From Candidatus Phytoplasma asteris (GTDB lineage Bacteria; Bacillota_I; Bacilli_A; Acholeplasmatales; Acholeplasmataceae): 64,000 bases of DNA. A program made the position numbers and the translations under genes. The notes under the pieces are model-generated. The model saw only the letters and a program-made list of their open reading frames with translations, made no database searches and was not told the DNA's origin. How positions within the stretch are numbered: the first letter of the stretch is position 1; each line of letters begins with the position of its first letter. Below, in pieces: positions 9,574 through 18,971 of this stretch. The stretch spans positions 1 to 64,000 of the forward strand of contig NZ_CP128414.1 of NCBI RefSeq assembly GCF_038505995.1, read 5' to 3'.

Positions 9574-10782
9574 ATGAAAATAGGTTTTTTTACTGATACA
9601 TACTTACCAATTATTGGAGGTATTCCTATCTCTGTTAAATCTCATAAAGATAGTTTAGAAAAATTAGGACATAAAGTTTATATAATTACTCCTCAAGGAC
9701 CTAAGAATTATGAAGAAAAAGATGCTTCAATAATAAGAATTAAAGGAATACCAATACCTTTTAAAGGTATTGAAGGTCATCGTGTCGTATTGAGGTTCAA
9801 AAAATATTTATCTCTTGTAAAAGATCTTAATTTAGATATTATCCATATTCATACTGAATTTCCTATGGGTAAATTAGGTATTTATGCTTCTCAAAAATTA
9901 AATATACCATCCGTTTATACTATGAACACCATGCACGAATATTTTTTTAATAAAAGCAAAAATATTGGAATAAAAATATTTAAATTATTTTTTATATTAG
10001 CTAATAGAAAAGCTTTAAAAAAATTTATTTCCAAAACACATTCTACAATTGTTCCTACTCATAAAATTTTAACTTTATTAGAAAAAGATTACAATATCAA
10101 AGGAAAATATAATGTTGTTCCTACAGGAATCAATTTAGAACAATTTTATTCCCAAAACCACTCTTTAGAAGAAATTCAAGCTTTAAAAGTTAAATTTAAT
10201 TTAGTAAATGATTTTGTTTGTCTTTATGTAGGTAGGTTGTCACCTGAAAAAGACATTTCTTATTTGATTAGTGCTTTTGCTTCTTTTTGTCAAAATCATC
10301 CTCAAAGTAAATTTGTGATTGTTGGCGATGGTCCTGAAAAAAAAGCTCTCCAAAAACAAGTAAAACAATTACAAATCGAAAATAATGTTTTGTTTTTGGG
10401 ATTTGTTCCTTATGATAATTTAGTAATTTATTATCAATTGGGAAATTGTTTTTTGAGTGCTTCTTTATTTGAGACTCAAGGTTTAACTTTTGTAGAAGCG
10501 ATGGCATCTTCTTTGGTTTTGTTAGCTAGACACGATCAAGCATTAGATGGTTTAATTGATAATGGAAATAATGGTTTTTTTTATCATCAAAAAGAAGAAT
10601 TAATCAATTATTTAAGTCTTTTATACAATGATAATAAAAAAACTAAAACAATGTCTATGAATGCCAAAAACTCAATACTTAATTATGATCAAACAAGTTT
10701 TGCTTCTAAAATGATCCAAATTTATAAAGAAGCGATAAAAACTAATAAAGAAAACAATAACCAAAACAATAACCATAATTAA
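9574..10782 (+). CDS. Family-4 glycosyltransferase, glycolipid-type (first paralogue)
   Basis: A 402-residue GT-B fold enzyme. The N-terminal glycine-rich loop (MKIGFFTDTYLPIIGGIP) and HIHTEFPMG motif are typical of GT4 lipid glucosyltransferases such as the Acholeplasma monoglucosyl-diacylglycerol synthase. The C-terminal half has YVGRLSPEKD and the donor-binding E-x7-E region SLFETQGLTFVEAMA. It most likely transfers glucose from UDP-glucose to diacylglycerol at the inner membrane face, setting bilayer surface properties in this wall-less cell. Substrate assignment is by family only. GAGGAA lies before the ATG. The next gene is its close paralogue. Confidence 0.82.
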   Translation: MKIGFFTDTYLPIIGGIPISVKSHKDSLEKLGHKVYIITPQGPKNYEEKDASIIRIKGIPIPFKGIEGHRVVLRFKKYLSLVKDLNLDIIHIHTEFPMGKLGIYASQKLNIPSVYTMNTMHEYFFNKSKNIGIKIFKLFFILANRKALKKFISKTHSTIVPTHKILTLLEKDYNIKGKYNVVPTGINLEQFYSQNHSLEEIQALKVKFNLVNDFVCLYVGRLSPEKDISYLISAFASFCQNHPQSKFVIVGDGPEKKALQKQVKQLQIENNVLFLGFVPYDNLVIYYQLGNCFLSASLFETQGLTFVEAMASSLVLLARHDQALDGLIDNGNNGFFYHQKEELINYLSLLYNDNKKTKTMSMNAKNSILNYDQTSFASKMIQIYKEAIKTNKENNNQNNNHN

Positions 10783-10952
10783 TTATTTTTACCCTTTTTA
10801 TTATTTTTCCTTATTCCCTAATTATTTCAACTTTTTAGTTATTAAAAAATATAAATTTATTTTTTATTTTTGTTGCTATTACTATTACAATTTGCTATGT
10901 TTTCATTAAGATAAAAAAGTATGACAATGACAATAATAAGGAGGTTTTTTGT

Positions 10953-12200
10953 TTGAAAATAGGAATTTTTACCGATTCATATAAACCTTTAATTAGTGGT
11001 GTTGTTGTTTCTTGTGATTCTCTAAGAGAAGGTTTGGAAGCTTTGGGACATGAAGTCTATATTATTACAACTAACTGTCCAAAAGTCAAACAAGAAAAAG
11101 ATTCTCGCGTAATAAGAATTAAAGGAATGCCATTGCCTTTTAAAATTTTTAAAGATTATCGTTGGGTTTTAAGTTATAAAAAACATCTTTTTAAAATCAA
11201 AGCCCTTAATTTAGATGTAATTCATGTTCATACTGAATTTGGGGTAGGTTCTTTAGGACTTTTAGCTAAAAAAAAATTAAATTTGCCTTTAGTTTATACA
11301 ACACACACAATGTATGTTGCCTTTTTTGATACTCAAAAATCTTTTATTGTTAAATGTTTTAAAAAACCCATTTTAAAATATGTAGACTATCTTTTTACTA
11401 AATTTATTTTTAATAGTGATGTCAATATTTTACCTACTAAAAAAGTGTTGTATTTTTTAGAAAATCGCTATTCTAATAAAGTTAATGATACTTCTAAAAT
11501 CAATTATCAAATTGTTCCAACAGGTTTTAATTTAGAAAAATTTTATTGTCACAATCATTCACCAGAAAAAGTTTTTTCATTAAAACAACAATTAGGACTT
11601 AAAGATTCATTTGTATGTCTTTATGTAGGAAGAATATCTGCTGAAAAAGAAATTGATTATTTGATGGATGCTTTTACTTCTTTTCACCTTCAAAATCCCA
11701 AAAGTAAATTTTTAATTATTGGTGATGGACCTGAAAGAAAAAATTTAGAAAAAAAAGCCAAAAAACTTAATTTAGATGATAAAATCATTTTTTTAGGATT
11801 TGTTGCTTATGATAAGTTAGGAATTTATTATCAATTAGGAAATGTCTTTATTAATGCATCTTTATTTGAAACTCAAGGACTTACATATATTGAAGCACTA
11901 GCTGCTTCTTTGCCTTGTGTAGTGCGTTTTGATCAAGCATTAGAAGGAGTAATTAAACATGAACAAAATGGATTTTTTTATCATAACCAAGAACAATTAA
12001 TTACAATTCTTACTTCCTTATATCAAAATCCAGATAATTTTAAACAATTATCATATCAAGCTCAAAAATCAGTTAATTTATATACTCAAAAGACTTTTGT
12101 AACTAATGTTTTAGAAGTTTATAATCAAGCTATTGATAATCATAAATTAAAAAAACAAAAATTAATTCAACATCAAAAAGAAACTTCAGATAAGATTTAA
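10953..12200 (+). CDS. Family-4 glycosyltransferase, glycolipid-type (second paralogue)
   Basis: A 415-residue paralogue of the preceding gene, aligning over nearly its full length (MKIGIFTDSYKPLISGV, HVHTEFGVG, YVGRISAEKE, SLFETQGLTYIEALA). The start is TTG at 10953. It is chosen because a perfect AAGGAGG (10938-10944) sits 8 nt upstream and the N-terminus then matches the paralogue. By analogy with Acholeplasma, one copy may make monoglucosyl- and the other diglucosyl-diacylglycerol. Which is which cannot be told here. The C-terminal tail is Lys/Gln-rich. Confidence 0.82.
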   Translation: MKIGIFTDSYKPLISGVVVSCDSLREGLEALGHEVYIITTNCPKVKQEKDSRVIRIKGMPLPFKIFKDYRWVLSYKKHLFKIKALNLDVIHVHTEFGVGSLGLLAKKKLNLPLVYTTHTMYVAFFDTQKSFIVKCFKKPILKYVDYLFTKFIFNSDVNILPTKKVLYFLENRYSNKVNDTSKINYQIVPTGFNLEKFYCHNHSPEKVFSLKQQLGLKDSFVCLYVGRISAEKEIDYLMDAFTSFHLQNPKSKFLIIGDGPERKNLEKKAKKLNLDDKIIFLGFVAYDKLGIYYQLGNVFINASLFETQGLTYIEALAASLPCVVRFDQALEGVIKHEQNGFFYHNQEQLITILTSLYQNPDNFKQLSYQAQKSVNLYTQKTFVTNVLEVYNQAIDNHKLKKQKLIQHQKETSDKI

Positions 12201-12294
12201 TTATAAAGAACAAAAAAAAGATCAAATTATTTATTTTTAATAAGTAATTTAATCTTTTAATATTTTATTTATTATGATGTTATTTTGAAAGTTT

Positions 12295-12450
12295 TCAAAA
12301 AATTATTTTACTATTTTGAGAATCTAAATATATTTCTACTAATTGAGATACAATAAAAACACTTATCCAAAACCATTTTTTATTTGATAAAGGTATTTTA
12401 TCATACCAATTTTCTTTATAAGTTCCTTTTGTTTTTATTTTTGAATACAC
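12295..12450 (-). pseudogene. Possible remnant of a small membrane protein gene
   Basis: On the minus strand a 51-codon frame (GTG at 12448-12450 to TGA at 12295-12297) encodes a protein-like sequence with Trp-rich content and one hydrophobic stretch (WFWISVFIVSQLVEIYL). There is no ribosome-binding site and no ATG. It may be a leftover of a decayed gene. The remaining parts of 12201-12695 hold nothing else recognisable apart from the rpsF promoter and leader. Confidence 0.25.
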
Positions 12451-12647
12451 TTTATTTTAACTAAAAAAAACACTTAATAAAACAACAAATTATTTATTTT
12501 TCATCAATTTTATTCACATCTTATTTCATTTTTACAAAAATTCCCAACTTTAAAATTACTTTTTTTATTTTTTTATTACCTTATCCAACTAAAAAACCTA
12601 TAAATATTAAAGTTTTGTCATCTAATTAACTCAAAAAAATATTTTTT

Positions 12648-12656
12648 TGTTATAAT
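12648..12656 (+). promoter_or_regulatory. Extended -10 promoter of the rpsF operon
   Basis: TGTTATAAT at 12648-12656 gives a transcript starting near 12663, just upstream of the structured rpsF leader. Confidence 0.55.
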
Positions 12657-12693
12657 ATTAATGTCTTATAAATTATAAAATAAAATGCTTATT

Positions 12694-12746
12694 CCTTGTC
12701 TTTACAATTTAGAGATAAAGACCGCGTAGGCCATAAGGAGAAAAAA
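12694..12746 (+). promoter_or_regulatory. Candidate S6:S18 autoregulatory leader of rpsF
   Basis: A 7-bp stem GTCTTTA (12698-12704) / TAAAGAC (12716-12722) is followed at once by CCGCGTAGG and then the ATAAGGAG ribosome-binding site. A CCG next to a hairpin upstream of rpsF is the hallmark of the known S6:S18-binding mRNA motif, through which the S6-S18 complex represses its own operon. CCTT before the stem could also pair with AAGG of the ribosome-binding site. Assignment is by position and motif; no covariance model was run. Confidence 0.6.
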
Positions 12747-13034
12747 ATGAAAAAATACGAAATAATGTATATTTTACGCCCCAATTTAGACAGCAAAGAC
12801 GTTAAAAAAATTAATGACACTTTGCAAAATGTTTTTTTACAAGCCCCAAATCAAATTTTGGAACAAAACGAAATAGGATTAAAAGACCTAGCTTATCTTA
12901 TTGATAATCATAAAAAAGGATATTACAATTGGTTAATGGTAAAAGCAGATAATGATGCTGTTTTAGAATTTAATCGTATTGTTAAAATTACTGAAGAAAT
13001 TATTAGATTTATCTTTATCAAAGATAAAGAATAA
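12747..13034 (+). CDS. rpsF: 30S ribosomal protein S6
   Basis: S6 binds 16S rRNA in the platform of the small subunit as a complex with S18. The ATG at 12747 follows AAGGAG with the correct spacing and gives 95 residues beginning MKKYEIMYILRPN, the standard S6 start. An upstream in-frame codon would run through the structured leader and is rejected. The order rpsF-ssb-rpsR is conserved in Firmicutes and Mollicutes. Confidence 0.95.
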   Translation: MKKYEIMYILRPNLDSKDVKKINDTLQNVFLQAPNQILEQNEIGLKDLAYLIDNHKKGYYNWLMVKADNDAVLEFNRIVKITEEIIRFIFIKDKE

Positions 13035-13048
13035 GGAGTTTAATTCAT

Positions 13049-13393
13049 ATGATTAATAAAGTTATTTTAGTAGGTCGCATTACCAAAGACCCAGAACTAA
13101 AAAATACTAATAGTGGTACTTATGTTGTTAAATTTACTTTGGCAGTTAATAGAATTGTAAGTGCTTCTAGCGAAAAAAAAACTGATTTTATCAATTGTAC
13201 TGTTTTTGGTAAACAAGCTGAAAATTTAGAAAAATATATTTCTAAAGGTGCTTTAATAGGTGTTGAAGGAAACATTAGAGTAGAAACTTGGGAAAAAGAC
13301 GGTGTAACTAATTGGCAAACTAGTGTTGTTTGTAACAATGTCCAATTCTTAGAATCTAAAAAAAATCCTGATAATGCTTATGACAATTTCTAA
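13049..13393 (+). CDS. ssb: Single-stranded DNA-binding protein (chromosomal copy)
   Basis: An OB-fold protein of 114 residues that coats single-stranded DNA in replication and repair. It starts with the family motif MINKVILVGRITKDPEL and has the FTLAVNR and GKQAENLEKYISKG segments. The acidic C-terminal tip (DNAYDNF) is a shortened form of the usual DDDIPF partner-binding tail. It lies 14 bp after rpsF. Three further ssb-like genes occur in the PMUs of this window and lack this type of tail, or have only part of it. Confidence 0.95.
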   Translation: MINKVILVGRITKDPELKNTNSGTYVVKFTLAVNRIVSASSEKKTDFINCTVFGKQAENLEKYISKGALIGVEGNIRVETWEKDGVTNWQTSVVCNNVQFLESKKNPDNAYDNF

Positions 13394-13530
13394 AATTAAA
13401 AACAATTCTTAAATTAACTGATATAAAATAATAAACAAATATCACAATCAAATCTTAAAACAAAAACATTAAATACAAGAGAACCAAACCAAACAACAAT
13501 AAATATTTTCAATTTCAAAAGGAGCTACAA

Positions 13531-13770
13531 ATGAAATTCAACAATAAAAAAAATACTTTTAAAAAACGTCGCAAAGTTTGTTTTTTTACTGAAAACAAAG
13601 TAACTAAAATTGATTTTAAAGACATAGAACTTTTACAAAGATTTATTACTGACCGTGGAAGAATTCTTTCTAGAAGAGTAACAAATACTTCTGCTAAATG
13701 GCAACGTCAATTGGCAATTGCTATTAAAAGAGCTCGCCATATGGCTTTAATTCCTTTTATCAAACAATAA
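13531..13770 (+). CDS. rpsR: 30S ribosomal protein S18
   Basis: A basic 79-residue protein that pairs with S6 on 16S rRNA. The typical core is visible: [19 protein letters not shown], then [20 protein letters not shown] and [13 protein letters not shown] precedes the ATG. It is the last gene of the rpsF operon and is followed directly by a strong terminator. Confidence 0.96.
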   Translation: MKFNNKKNTFKKRRKVCFFTENKVTKIDFKDIELLQRFITDRGRILSRRVTNTSAKWQRQLAIAIKRARHMALIPFIKQ

Positions 13771-13798
13771 AAACAGGTGTTGCATCCTGTTTTTTTTA
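13771..13798 (+). terminator. Rho-independent terminator of rpsF-ssb-rpsR
   Basis: Stem AAACAGG / CCTGTTT with an 8-base loop (13771-13792), followed by a T run, immediately after the rpsR stop codon. Confidence 0.85.
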
Positions 13799-13864
13799 TT
13801 AATTGCAAATATTAAAAACCAAATTTATCTAATTATTTAAATGCAAATGAGGGCAAAAAAAATT

Positions 13865-16414
13865 ATGTTTTCTAAAAATAAACATAACACAAAATTTATT
13901 GTAATTGCTTGTGTAATTGTTGTTTTAATTTTAATTCTTTTTTGTTTGGATTTCCAAAATATCCAAGAAATTATCGAAACAATTAATCAATTAACCAACA
14001 ATCAAAACCCAACCCAAAATACTGCCAGCGAAATGAGTGGTATGCGTCGTAAAATCATTTTTTTCATTTTTAACTTTTTTGGAAAAATCATTTTAGCATC
14101 CTTTGTTATCAGTTTTTTGCTTCACATTAAAAAAAACGCCCAAATTAAAAGATTAAAAAACAAACTTTCTTTATGGTCTAAATTATCTTTTCACGTAAGT
14201 CAAATTGGAGAAGAAGTACTTAACGAACTTCCTATTGGTATTGTTTTAATTGATATTTCTAGTCAAGAAATTCAGTGGCTCAATCCTTACGCCAGTTTTA
14301 TTTTGAAAAATCCTGAAATCAATTCGCCCTTAGCTCAAATTAATGAAAATATGGCACAACTAATAAGCACTTCTGATGCAATCCCCAAAACTATTATCAC
14401 TTTGGAAAACAAAAAATTTGAATGTTTTTATAAAAAAGATTTAAATGTTTTTTACTTGTTTGATGCTACCGAAAAAGAACAAATCAAACATTTATTTTTA
14501 CAAAAAACCTTAGCTCTTGCCATGATTACTTTTGATAATTTAGCAGAATCCTTAATTCGTTATGATCTTTCAGAACAATCACAAATACAAGGTGAATATT
14601 TAAGTGCTTTATCTGATTACATTGAACCTTATGAAGGTTATTTAAAACAATTGATAGACGACCGTTTTTTACTTCTTCTTAACCGCCAAAACTTAGATAA
14701 AATGTTAGAAAATAAATTTATTATTTTGGATACCATCCGCAACATTTCTTACAAATATCAATTAAAAGTTACTCTTTCTATGGGAATTGCTTGTTGGAAT
14801 TTGTCATATGAAAAACTGGCTACCTACAGTCAAAATGCAATTGAATTAGCCCAAAAAAGGGGTGGCGATCAAGTAGTTGTTAATATTGAAAATGAAAAAA
14901 TTAAATATTTTGGTGCCAAAATTGCTTCTTTAAGTAAACAATCCAAAGTTCATGCCCGTATTAATGCCCAAAATTTGGTCGATATTTTGAAAAAACACCG
15001 CCATTGTTTTATCATGGGACACACTCACACCGACCTTGATGCTTTGGGTTCTGTCATTGCTTTTTACAAAATTGCAACCACTATCCATCCTGAAAGCAAC
15101 AATTATATTATCCTTGATGAAGAAAAATTAGACAAAAGCCTCATTCCTGTTTATAATCAATTAATTAAAACTGAGGCAAAAACATCTCTAAATATTATTA
15201 CAACCCAACAAGCCTCCAAAATGATTAAAGACAATTCCTTAATTGCAGTTTTGGATACTCAAACTAAAGATATGGTAAATAGTCCCGAACTTTTGTCACT
15301 AACGTCCAATATTGTAGTTGTTGATCACCACCGCGCTACCGAAGAAATTATTCCTTCTATTTTTTCTTACGTCGAATCATCTGCTTCTTCAACTGTTGAA
15401 TTGCTTGTTGAAGTTATGGGATTTTTGGAAAAAGAAGTCCACATTACTGCTTTTGAAGCAAGCATTATGTATGCAGGTATTTTAATTGATACTAACGCTT
15501 TTATTTATCGTACAAGTTCTAGAACTTTTGAAGTAGCTTCCAAATTAAAAGATTTAGGCGCTGATGCAATTGAGGTTAAAAGTTGGTTACGTAAAGACTT
15601 TGATAAAGTTTTAGAAATTAATAAACTGATTTCTGAAATGGAAATTTTTATGGATAGATTTGCTATTATTCAAAGTTCTGAAATTTATGAAAATCGTTCT
15701 TTTTTAGCTCAAGTGGCAGAAAGTGTTCTAAACATTCGCAACGTTGATGCTGCCTTTATGATAGCTCAAATAGCAGATAATAAAATAGCAATTAGTGCTC
15801 GTTCTTACAATGAAATTAACGTTCAAACTATCATGGAACAAATGGAAGGTGGAGGACATCTCAATAGCGCTGCTACTCAATTAGAAGGAACTAATATCAA
15901 AACAGTTACAGATACTTTAAAACATTTTTTAAAATTAGAATATGAAAAAGGTGAAAAGAATATGGAAATTATTTTGTTAACTGACATTCCTAATAAAGGA
16001 AAAAAACACGAAATTATTAAAGTTAATAATGGTTATGGCAATTTTTTAATTCAAAATAAAAAAGCTCTTTTAGCAGACAAAACCAATTTAGCTGCAATTA
16101 AACAATCCCAAATGTTAGAACAAGAACAAAAACGTAATCACGAACTTTTAATGCATAAATTAAAACAAGAAATTGATGACAAAAAAATTACTCTAGATAT
16201 TCAATTAGGACCTAAAGGAAAAATTTATGGAAAAATTACTCTCAAACAAATTGCTGAAGAATTTTTAAAAGTTCATAATATTACTCTTGACCGCAAAAAA
16301 ATATCTTTAGAAGGCGAAATCATTGCTATTGGTATTTATCCTGTTGATGTTTTTCTAACTGATCAAATTAAGGCTACTTTTTTCCTTAATGTGACTGAAA
16401 GAAAAAGCAAATGA
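13865..16414 (+). CDS. gdpP-rplI: GdpP-type c-di-AMP phosphodiesterase fused to ribosomal protein L9
   Basis: One open frame encodes two proteins. Residues 1-699 are GdpP-like: two membrane segments, a PAS-like region, a degenerate GGDEF domain, then a DHH phosphoesterase. The latter shows GHTHTDLDALGS near 384, VVDHHRA near 485 and DHHA1 motif GGGHLNSAA near 662, and cleaves cyclic di-AMP. From Met700 (ATG 15962) there follow 150 residues of complete ribosomal protein L9, beginning MEIILLTDIPNKG. An AAAGGTG site (15947-15953) sits 8 nt before that ATG, so L9 can also be started separately. ATG 13865 is preferred over 13841 because of GAGGG upstream. The dnaB start overlaps the stop. Confidence 0.92.
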   Translation: MFSKNKHNTKFIVIACVIVVLILILFCLDFQNIQEIIETINQLTNNQNPTQNTASEMSGMRRKIIFFIFNFFGKIILASFVISFLLHIKKNAQIKRLKNKLSLWSKLSFHVSQIGEEVLNELPIGIVLIDISSQEIQWLNPYASFILKNPEINSPLAQINENMAQLISTSDAIPKTIITLENKKFECFYKKDLNVFYLFDATEKEQIKHLFLQKTLALAMITFDNLAESLIRYDLSEQSQIQGEYLSALSDYIEPYEGYLKQLIDDRFLLLLNRQNLDKMLENKFIILDTIRNISYKYQLKVTLSMGIACWNLSYEKLATYSQNAIELAQKRGGDQVVVNIENEKIKYFGAKIASLSKQSKVHARINAQNLVDILKKHRHCFIMGHTHTDLDALGSVIAFYKIATTIHPESNNYIILDEEKLDKSLIPVYNQLIKTEAKTSLNIITTQQASKMIKDNSLIAVLDTQTKDMVNSPELLSLTSNIVVVDHHRATEEIIPSIFSYVESSASSTVELLVEVMGFLEKEVHITAFEASIMYAGILIDTNAFIYRTSSRTFEVASKLKDLGADAIEVKSWLRKDFDKVLEINKLISEMEIFMDRFAIIQSSEIYENRSFLAQVAESVLNIRNVDAAFMIAQIADNKIAISARSYNEINVQTIMEQMEGGGHLNSAATQLEGTNIKTVTDTLKHFLKLEYEKGEKNMEIILLTDIPNKGKKHEIIKVNNGYGNFLIQNKKALLADKTNLAAIKQSQMLEQEQKRNHELLMHKLKQEIDDKKITLDIQLGPKGKIYGKITLKQIAEEFLKVHNITLDRKKISLEGEIIAIGIYPVDVFLTDQIKATFFLNVTERKSK
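15947..15964 (+). promoter_or_regulatory. Internal ribosome-binding site for the L9 part
   Basis: AAAGGTG followed 8 nt later by ATG, exactly at the boundary where homology to GdpP ends and L9 begins. It would let free L9 be made from the fused gene. Confidence 0.6.
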
Positions 16415-17754
16415 CCAATTATTCTAAAAATACTCCTTCAAGTCCTGAAGCAGAACGTGCTTTGTTAGGAGCTTTACTTTTAAACCCTGAAAAAATAGCT
16501 TTTACCTTAGATATGATTGCAGAAACTGACTTTTACAGCTCTCATCACCAACATATTTTTAGAGCAATGAAAACTTTGCATGAAACTAACAAACAAATTG
16601 ATTATTCTTCAGTAAGTGCTATTTTAGACAATGAAAAATTATTACAACAAATAGGAAATATCGATTATTTAAATGAATTATCTGATTTGATGCCTTCTAC
16701 TCAACATATAGAAACCTATATTGATTTAATTAAGGAAACTGCTTTAAAAAGAGAAATTATCGAAACTGTCACTTCATTAGCACAAAAAGGATACGAAAAC
16801 ATTGATGTCCAAGAATATTTGGATTTTTCAGAAGAAAAAATCTTTAATTTAACTAAAAACAAAAAAACCAGTGAATTATTAAAATTAAAAATTTTGTTAA
16901 AAGAAATTAAAGAAAAAAATATTCTTGCCAAACGCCATAAAGATTTAGTAGGTCTTTCCACTGGATATGATAATCTCAACAATATTACTTTAGGATTTAA
17001 GCCCGAAGAATTTATTATTTTAGCTGCTCGTCCTTCCATGGGAAAAAGTACTTTTATGCTTAATTTAGCTCTCAGAATTGCAAATCCCAAACACAATTAT
17101 CAATCCCCTCATATTGCTATTTTTAGTTTAGAAATGTCAAACGAACAATTAGCTATGCGCATGTTAAGCACTCAATCAAAAATACAGCACAAAAAAATTC
17201 AATTGGGTAACACAAACAGAGAAGAAAAATTTTTGTTAGAAATATCAATGGAAAAAATGGATGATCTAAATATTTATTTTGATGATTCAGCTACAGTAAA
17301 TATTTTAGATATTAAAGCTAAATGTCGCAAACTTAAAAGTCAAAACAAACTTGATATTGTAATGATAGATTATTTGCAACTTATCCGCAAAACTAATAAA
17401 CACAACCGTCAAGAAGAAGTAGCAGAAATTTCTCAAAGTTTAAAACAAATGGCACGTGAATTAAAAATTCCTGTTATTGCCCTTTCACAATTATCAAGGG
17501 ATGTAGAAAAAAGAGAAGACAAACGTCCCATTTTGGCTGACCTCAGAGATTCAGGTTCAATTGAACAAGACGCCGATATTGTAATGTTTTTGTACCGAGA
17601 AGGTTATTATGAAAAGGACAAAAAACCCGATTCTTCTGGACACACCCAAGTTATTATTGCCAAAAATCGTCAAGGATCAATTGGTATTAGAGAATTTATA
17701 CTTGATTTTGATCATATGTTTTTTTCAGAAATCGAACCTAATATAAATGAATAA
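16411..17754 (+). CDS. dnaB: Replicative DNA helicase DnaB
   Basis: Hexameric ATP-driven helicase at the replication fork. The 447 residues contain the N-terminal primase-interacting domain (SPEAERALLGALLL) and a RecA-like motor. The motor has Walker A RPSMGKST near residue 206, Walker B IVMIDYLQL, the DnaB motif SQLSRDVEKREDKRP and an ADLRDSGSIEQDAD segment. Its ATG overlaps the preceding stop by 4 bases (ATGA), so it is translationally coupled to the gdpP-rplI gene. The order rplI-dnaB is conserved in Firmicutes. Confidence 0.97.
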   Translation: MTNYSKNTPSSPEAERALLGALLLNPEKIAFTLDMIAETDFYSSHHQHIFRAMKTLHETNKQIDYSSVSAILDNEKLLQQIGNIDYLNELSDLMPSTQHIETYIDLIKETALKREIIETVTSLAQKGYENIDVQEYLDFSEEKIFNLTKNKKTSELLKLKILLKEIKEKNILAKRHKDLVGLSTGYDNLNNITLGFKPEEFIILAARPSMGKSTFMLNLALRIANPKHNYQSPHIAIFSLEMSNEQLAMRMLSTQSKIQHKKIQLGNTNREEKFLLEISMEKMDDLNIYFDDSATVNILDIKAKCRKLKSQNKLDIVMIDYLQLIRKTNKHNRQEEVAEISQSLKQMARELKIPVIALSQLSRDVEKREDKRPILADLRDSGSIEQDADIVMFLYREGYYEKDKKPDSSGHTQVIIAKNRQGSIGIREFILDFDHMFFSEIEPNINE

Positions 17755-17823
17755 AAAAGCATTTTGATTGATTAAAATATTTTTTTAACCCCCCATTCTT
17801 TTTTAAAAAACAAAGAGGTAAAT

Positions 17824-18879
17824 ATGCTTGACAGATTAAAAATAATAAAACAAAAATATCAAGATTTACAAAAACTTTTGTTAAACGAACAAAACATAAA
17901 CCAAAAAATTGACATTTTAAAAAATTTATCAAAATTAGAACCCACAGTAGAACTTTTTAACCGATACTTAAATTTAGAAACCGAATTTACTCAAATACAG
18001 ACAATTTTAGAAACCCAACAAGATCAAGAATTATTGCTTTTAGCACACCAAGAAAAAGATACTATTTTGTCAGAAAAAAAAACTACCTTAGATCAATTAA
18101 AAATTTTGCTCTTACCCCAAGATCCTTTTGATAAAAAAAATGTTGTCTTAGAAATTAAAGGTGCATCTGGTGGCAACGAAGCGAATCTTTTTGCAGCTGA
18201 TTTATTACGAACCTATGTTAAATACGCCGAAAGCAAAAAATGGAAAGTCGAAATCCTCAATCTAAATCCCAGCATTAAAGGCGGTCTTTCTTCCGTAGAA
18301 CTTTTAATTTCTGGAAAAAATATTTATTCTTTTTTAAAGTATGAATCAGGTGTGCATCGCGTCCAACGTGTTCCTGCTACCGAAGCCCAAGGGCGAATTC
18401 ACACTTCTACTGCTGTTGTTTTGGTAGTTCCCGAAGCAGAAGAATTAGAATTAAAAATTGATTGGCATGACATTCGCACCGACACTTTTAATTCTAGCGG
18501 ACCTGGTGGACAATCAGTAAACACTACTAAATCAGCTGTTAGACTTACTCATATACCTTCGGGAATTAGTGTTGCTTGTCAAGAAGGAAAAAGCCAGCAC
18601 GAAAACAAAGATAAAGCATTTACCATTTTAAAAACACGCATTTATAATCAAATGTTAACCGCTAAACAAGAAGAAGAAAACAAACACAGAAAAAATTTAG
18701 TAGGAACTGGTGAAAGAAGCGAAAAAATAAGAACATACAATTACCCCCAAAATCGTATAACAGATCACAGAATTGGACTTACTTTACAAAAATTAGATAT
18801 TATTATGGAAGGTAAACTCGATTTAGTTATTGAACCTTTGATTCATGAAGCCCAAAAAGAACAACTTGCCCAAAGTTAG
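17824..18879 (+). CDS. prfA: Peptide chain release factor 1
   Basis: RF1 reads UAA and UAG stops and triggers peptide release. The 351-residue protein has the RF1 codon-recognition tripeptide PAT in RVQRVPATEAQGRIHTS (near residue 184). The catalytic GGQ lies in SSGPGGQSVNTTKSAVRL (near residue 228). An RF2 gene is not in this window but should exist because UGA is used as a stop here. GAGGT lies before the ATG. Confidence 0.96.
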   Translation: MLDRLKIIKQKYQDLQKLLLNEQNINQKIDILKNLSKLEPTVELFNRYLNLETEFTQIQTILETQQDQELLLLAHQEKDTILSEKKTTLDQLKILLLPQDPFDKKNVVLEIKGASGGNEANLFAADLLRTYVKYAESKKWKVEILNLNPSIKGGLSSVELLISGKNIYSFLKYESGVHRVQRVPATEAQGRIHTSTAVVLVVPEAEELELKIDWHDIRTDTFNSSGPGGQSVNTTKSAVRLTHIPSGISVACQEGKSQHENKDKAFTILKTRIYNQMLTAKQEEENKHRKNLVGTGERSEKIRTYNYPQNRITDHRIGLTLQKLDIIMEGKLDLVIEPLIHEAQKEQLAQS

Positions 18880-18971
18880 TTTTGATGCAATTTCTTTTAA
18901 AAAACCAAAATAAAAACAATTCAATTAAAAAAACCAGTTTAAGATAAATAAAGATAAATAAAGGAATTATT

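Noticed and set aside
12696-12746. Upstream start for rpsF
   Set aside because: It would translate the structured leader; the ATG at 12747 has an ideal ribosome-binding site and the family N-terminus.
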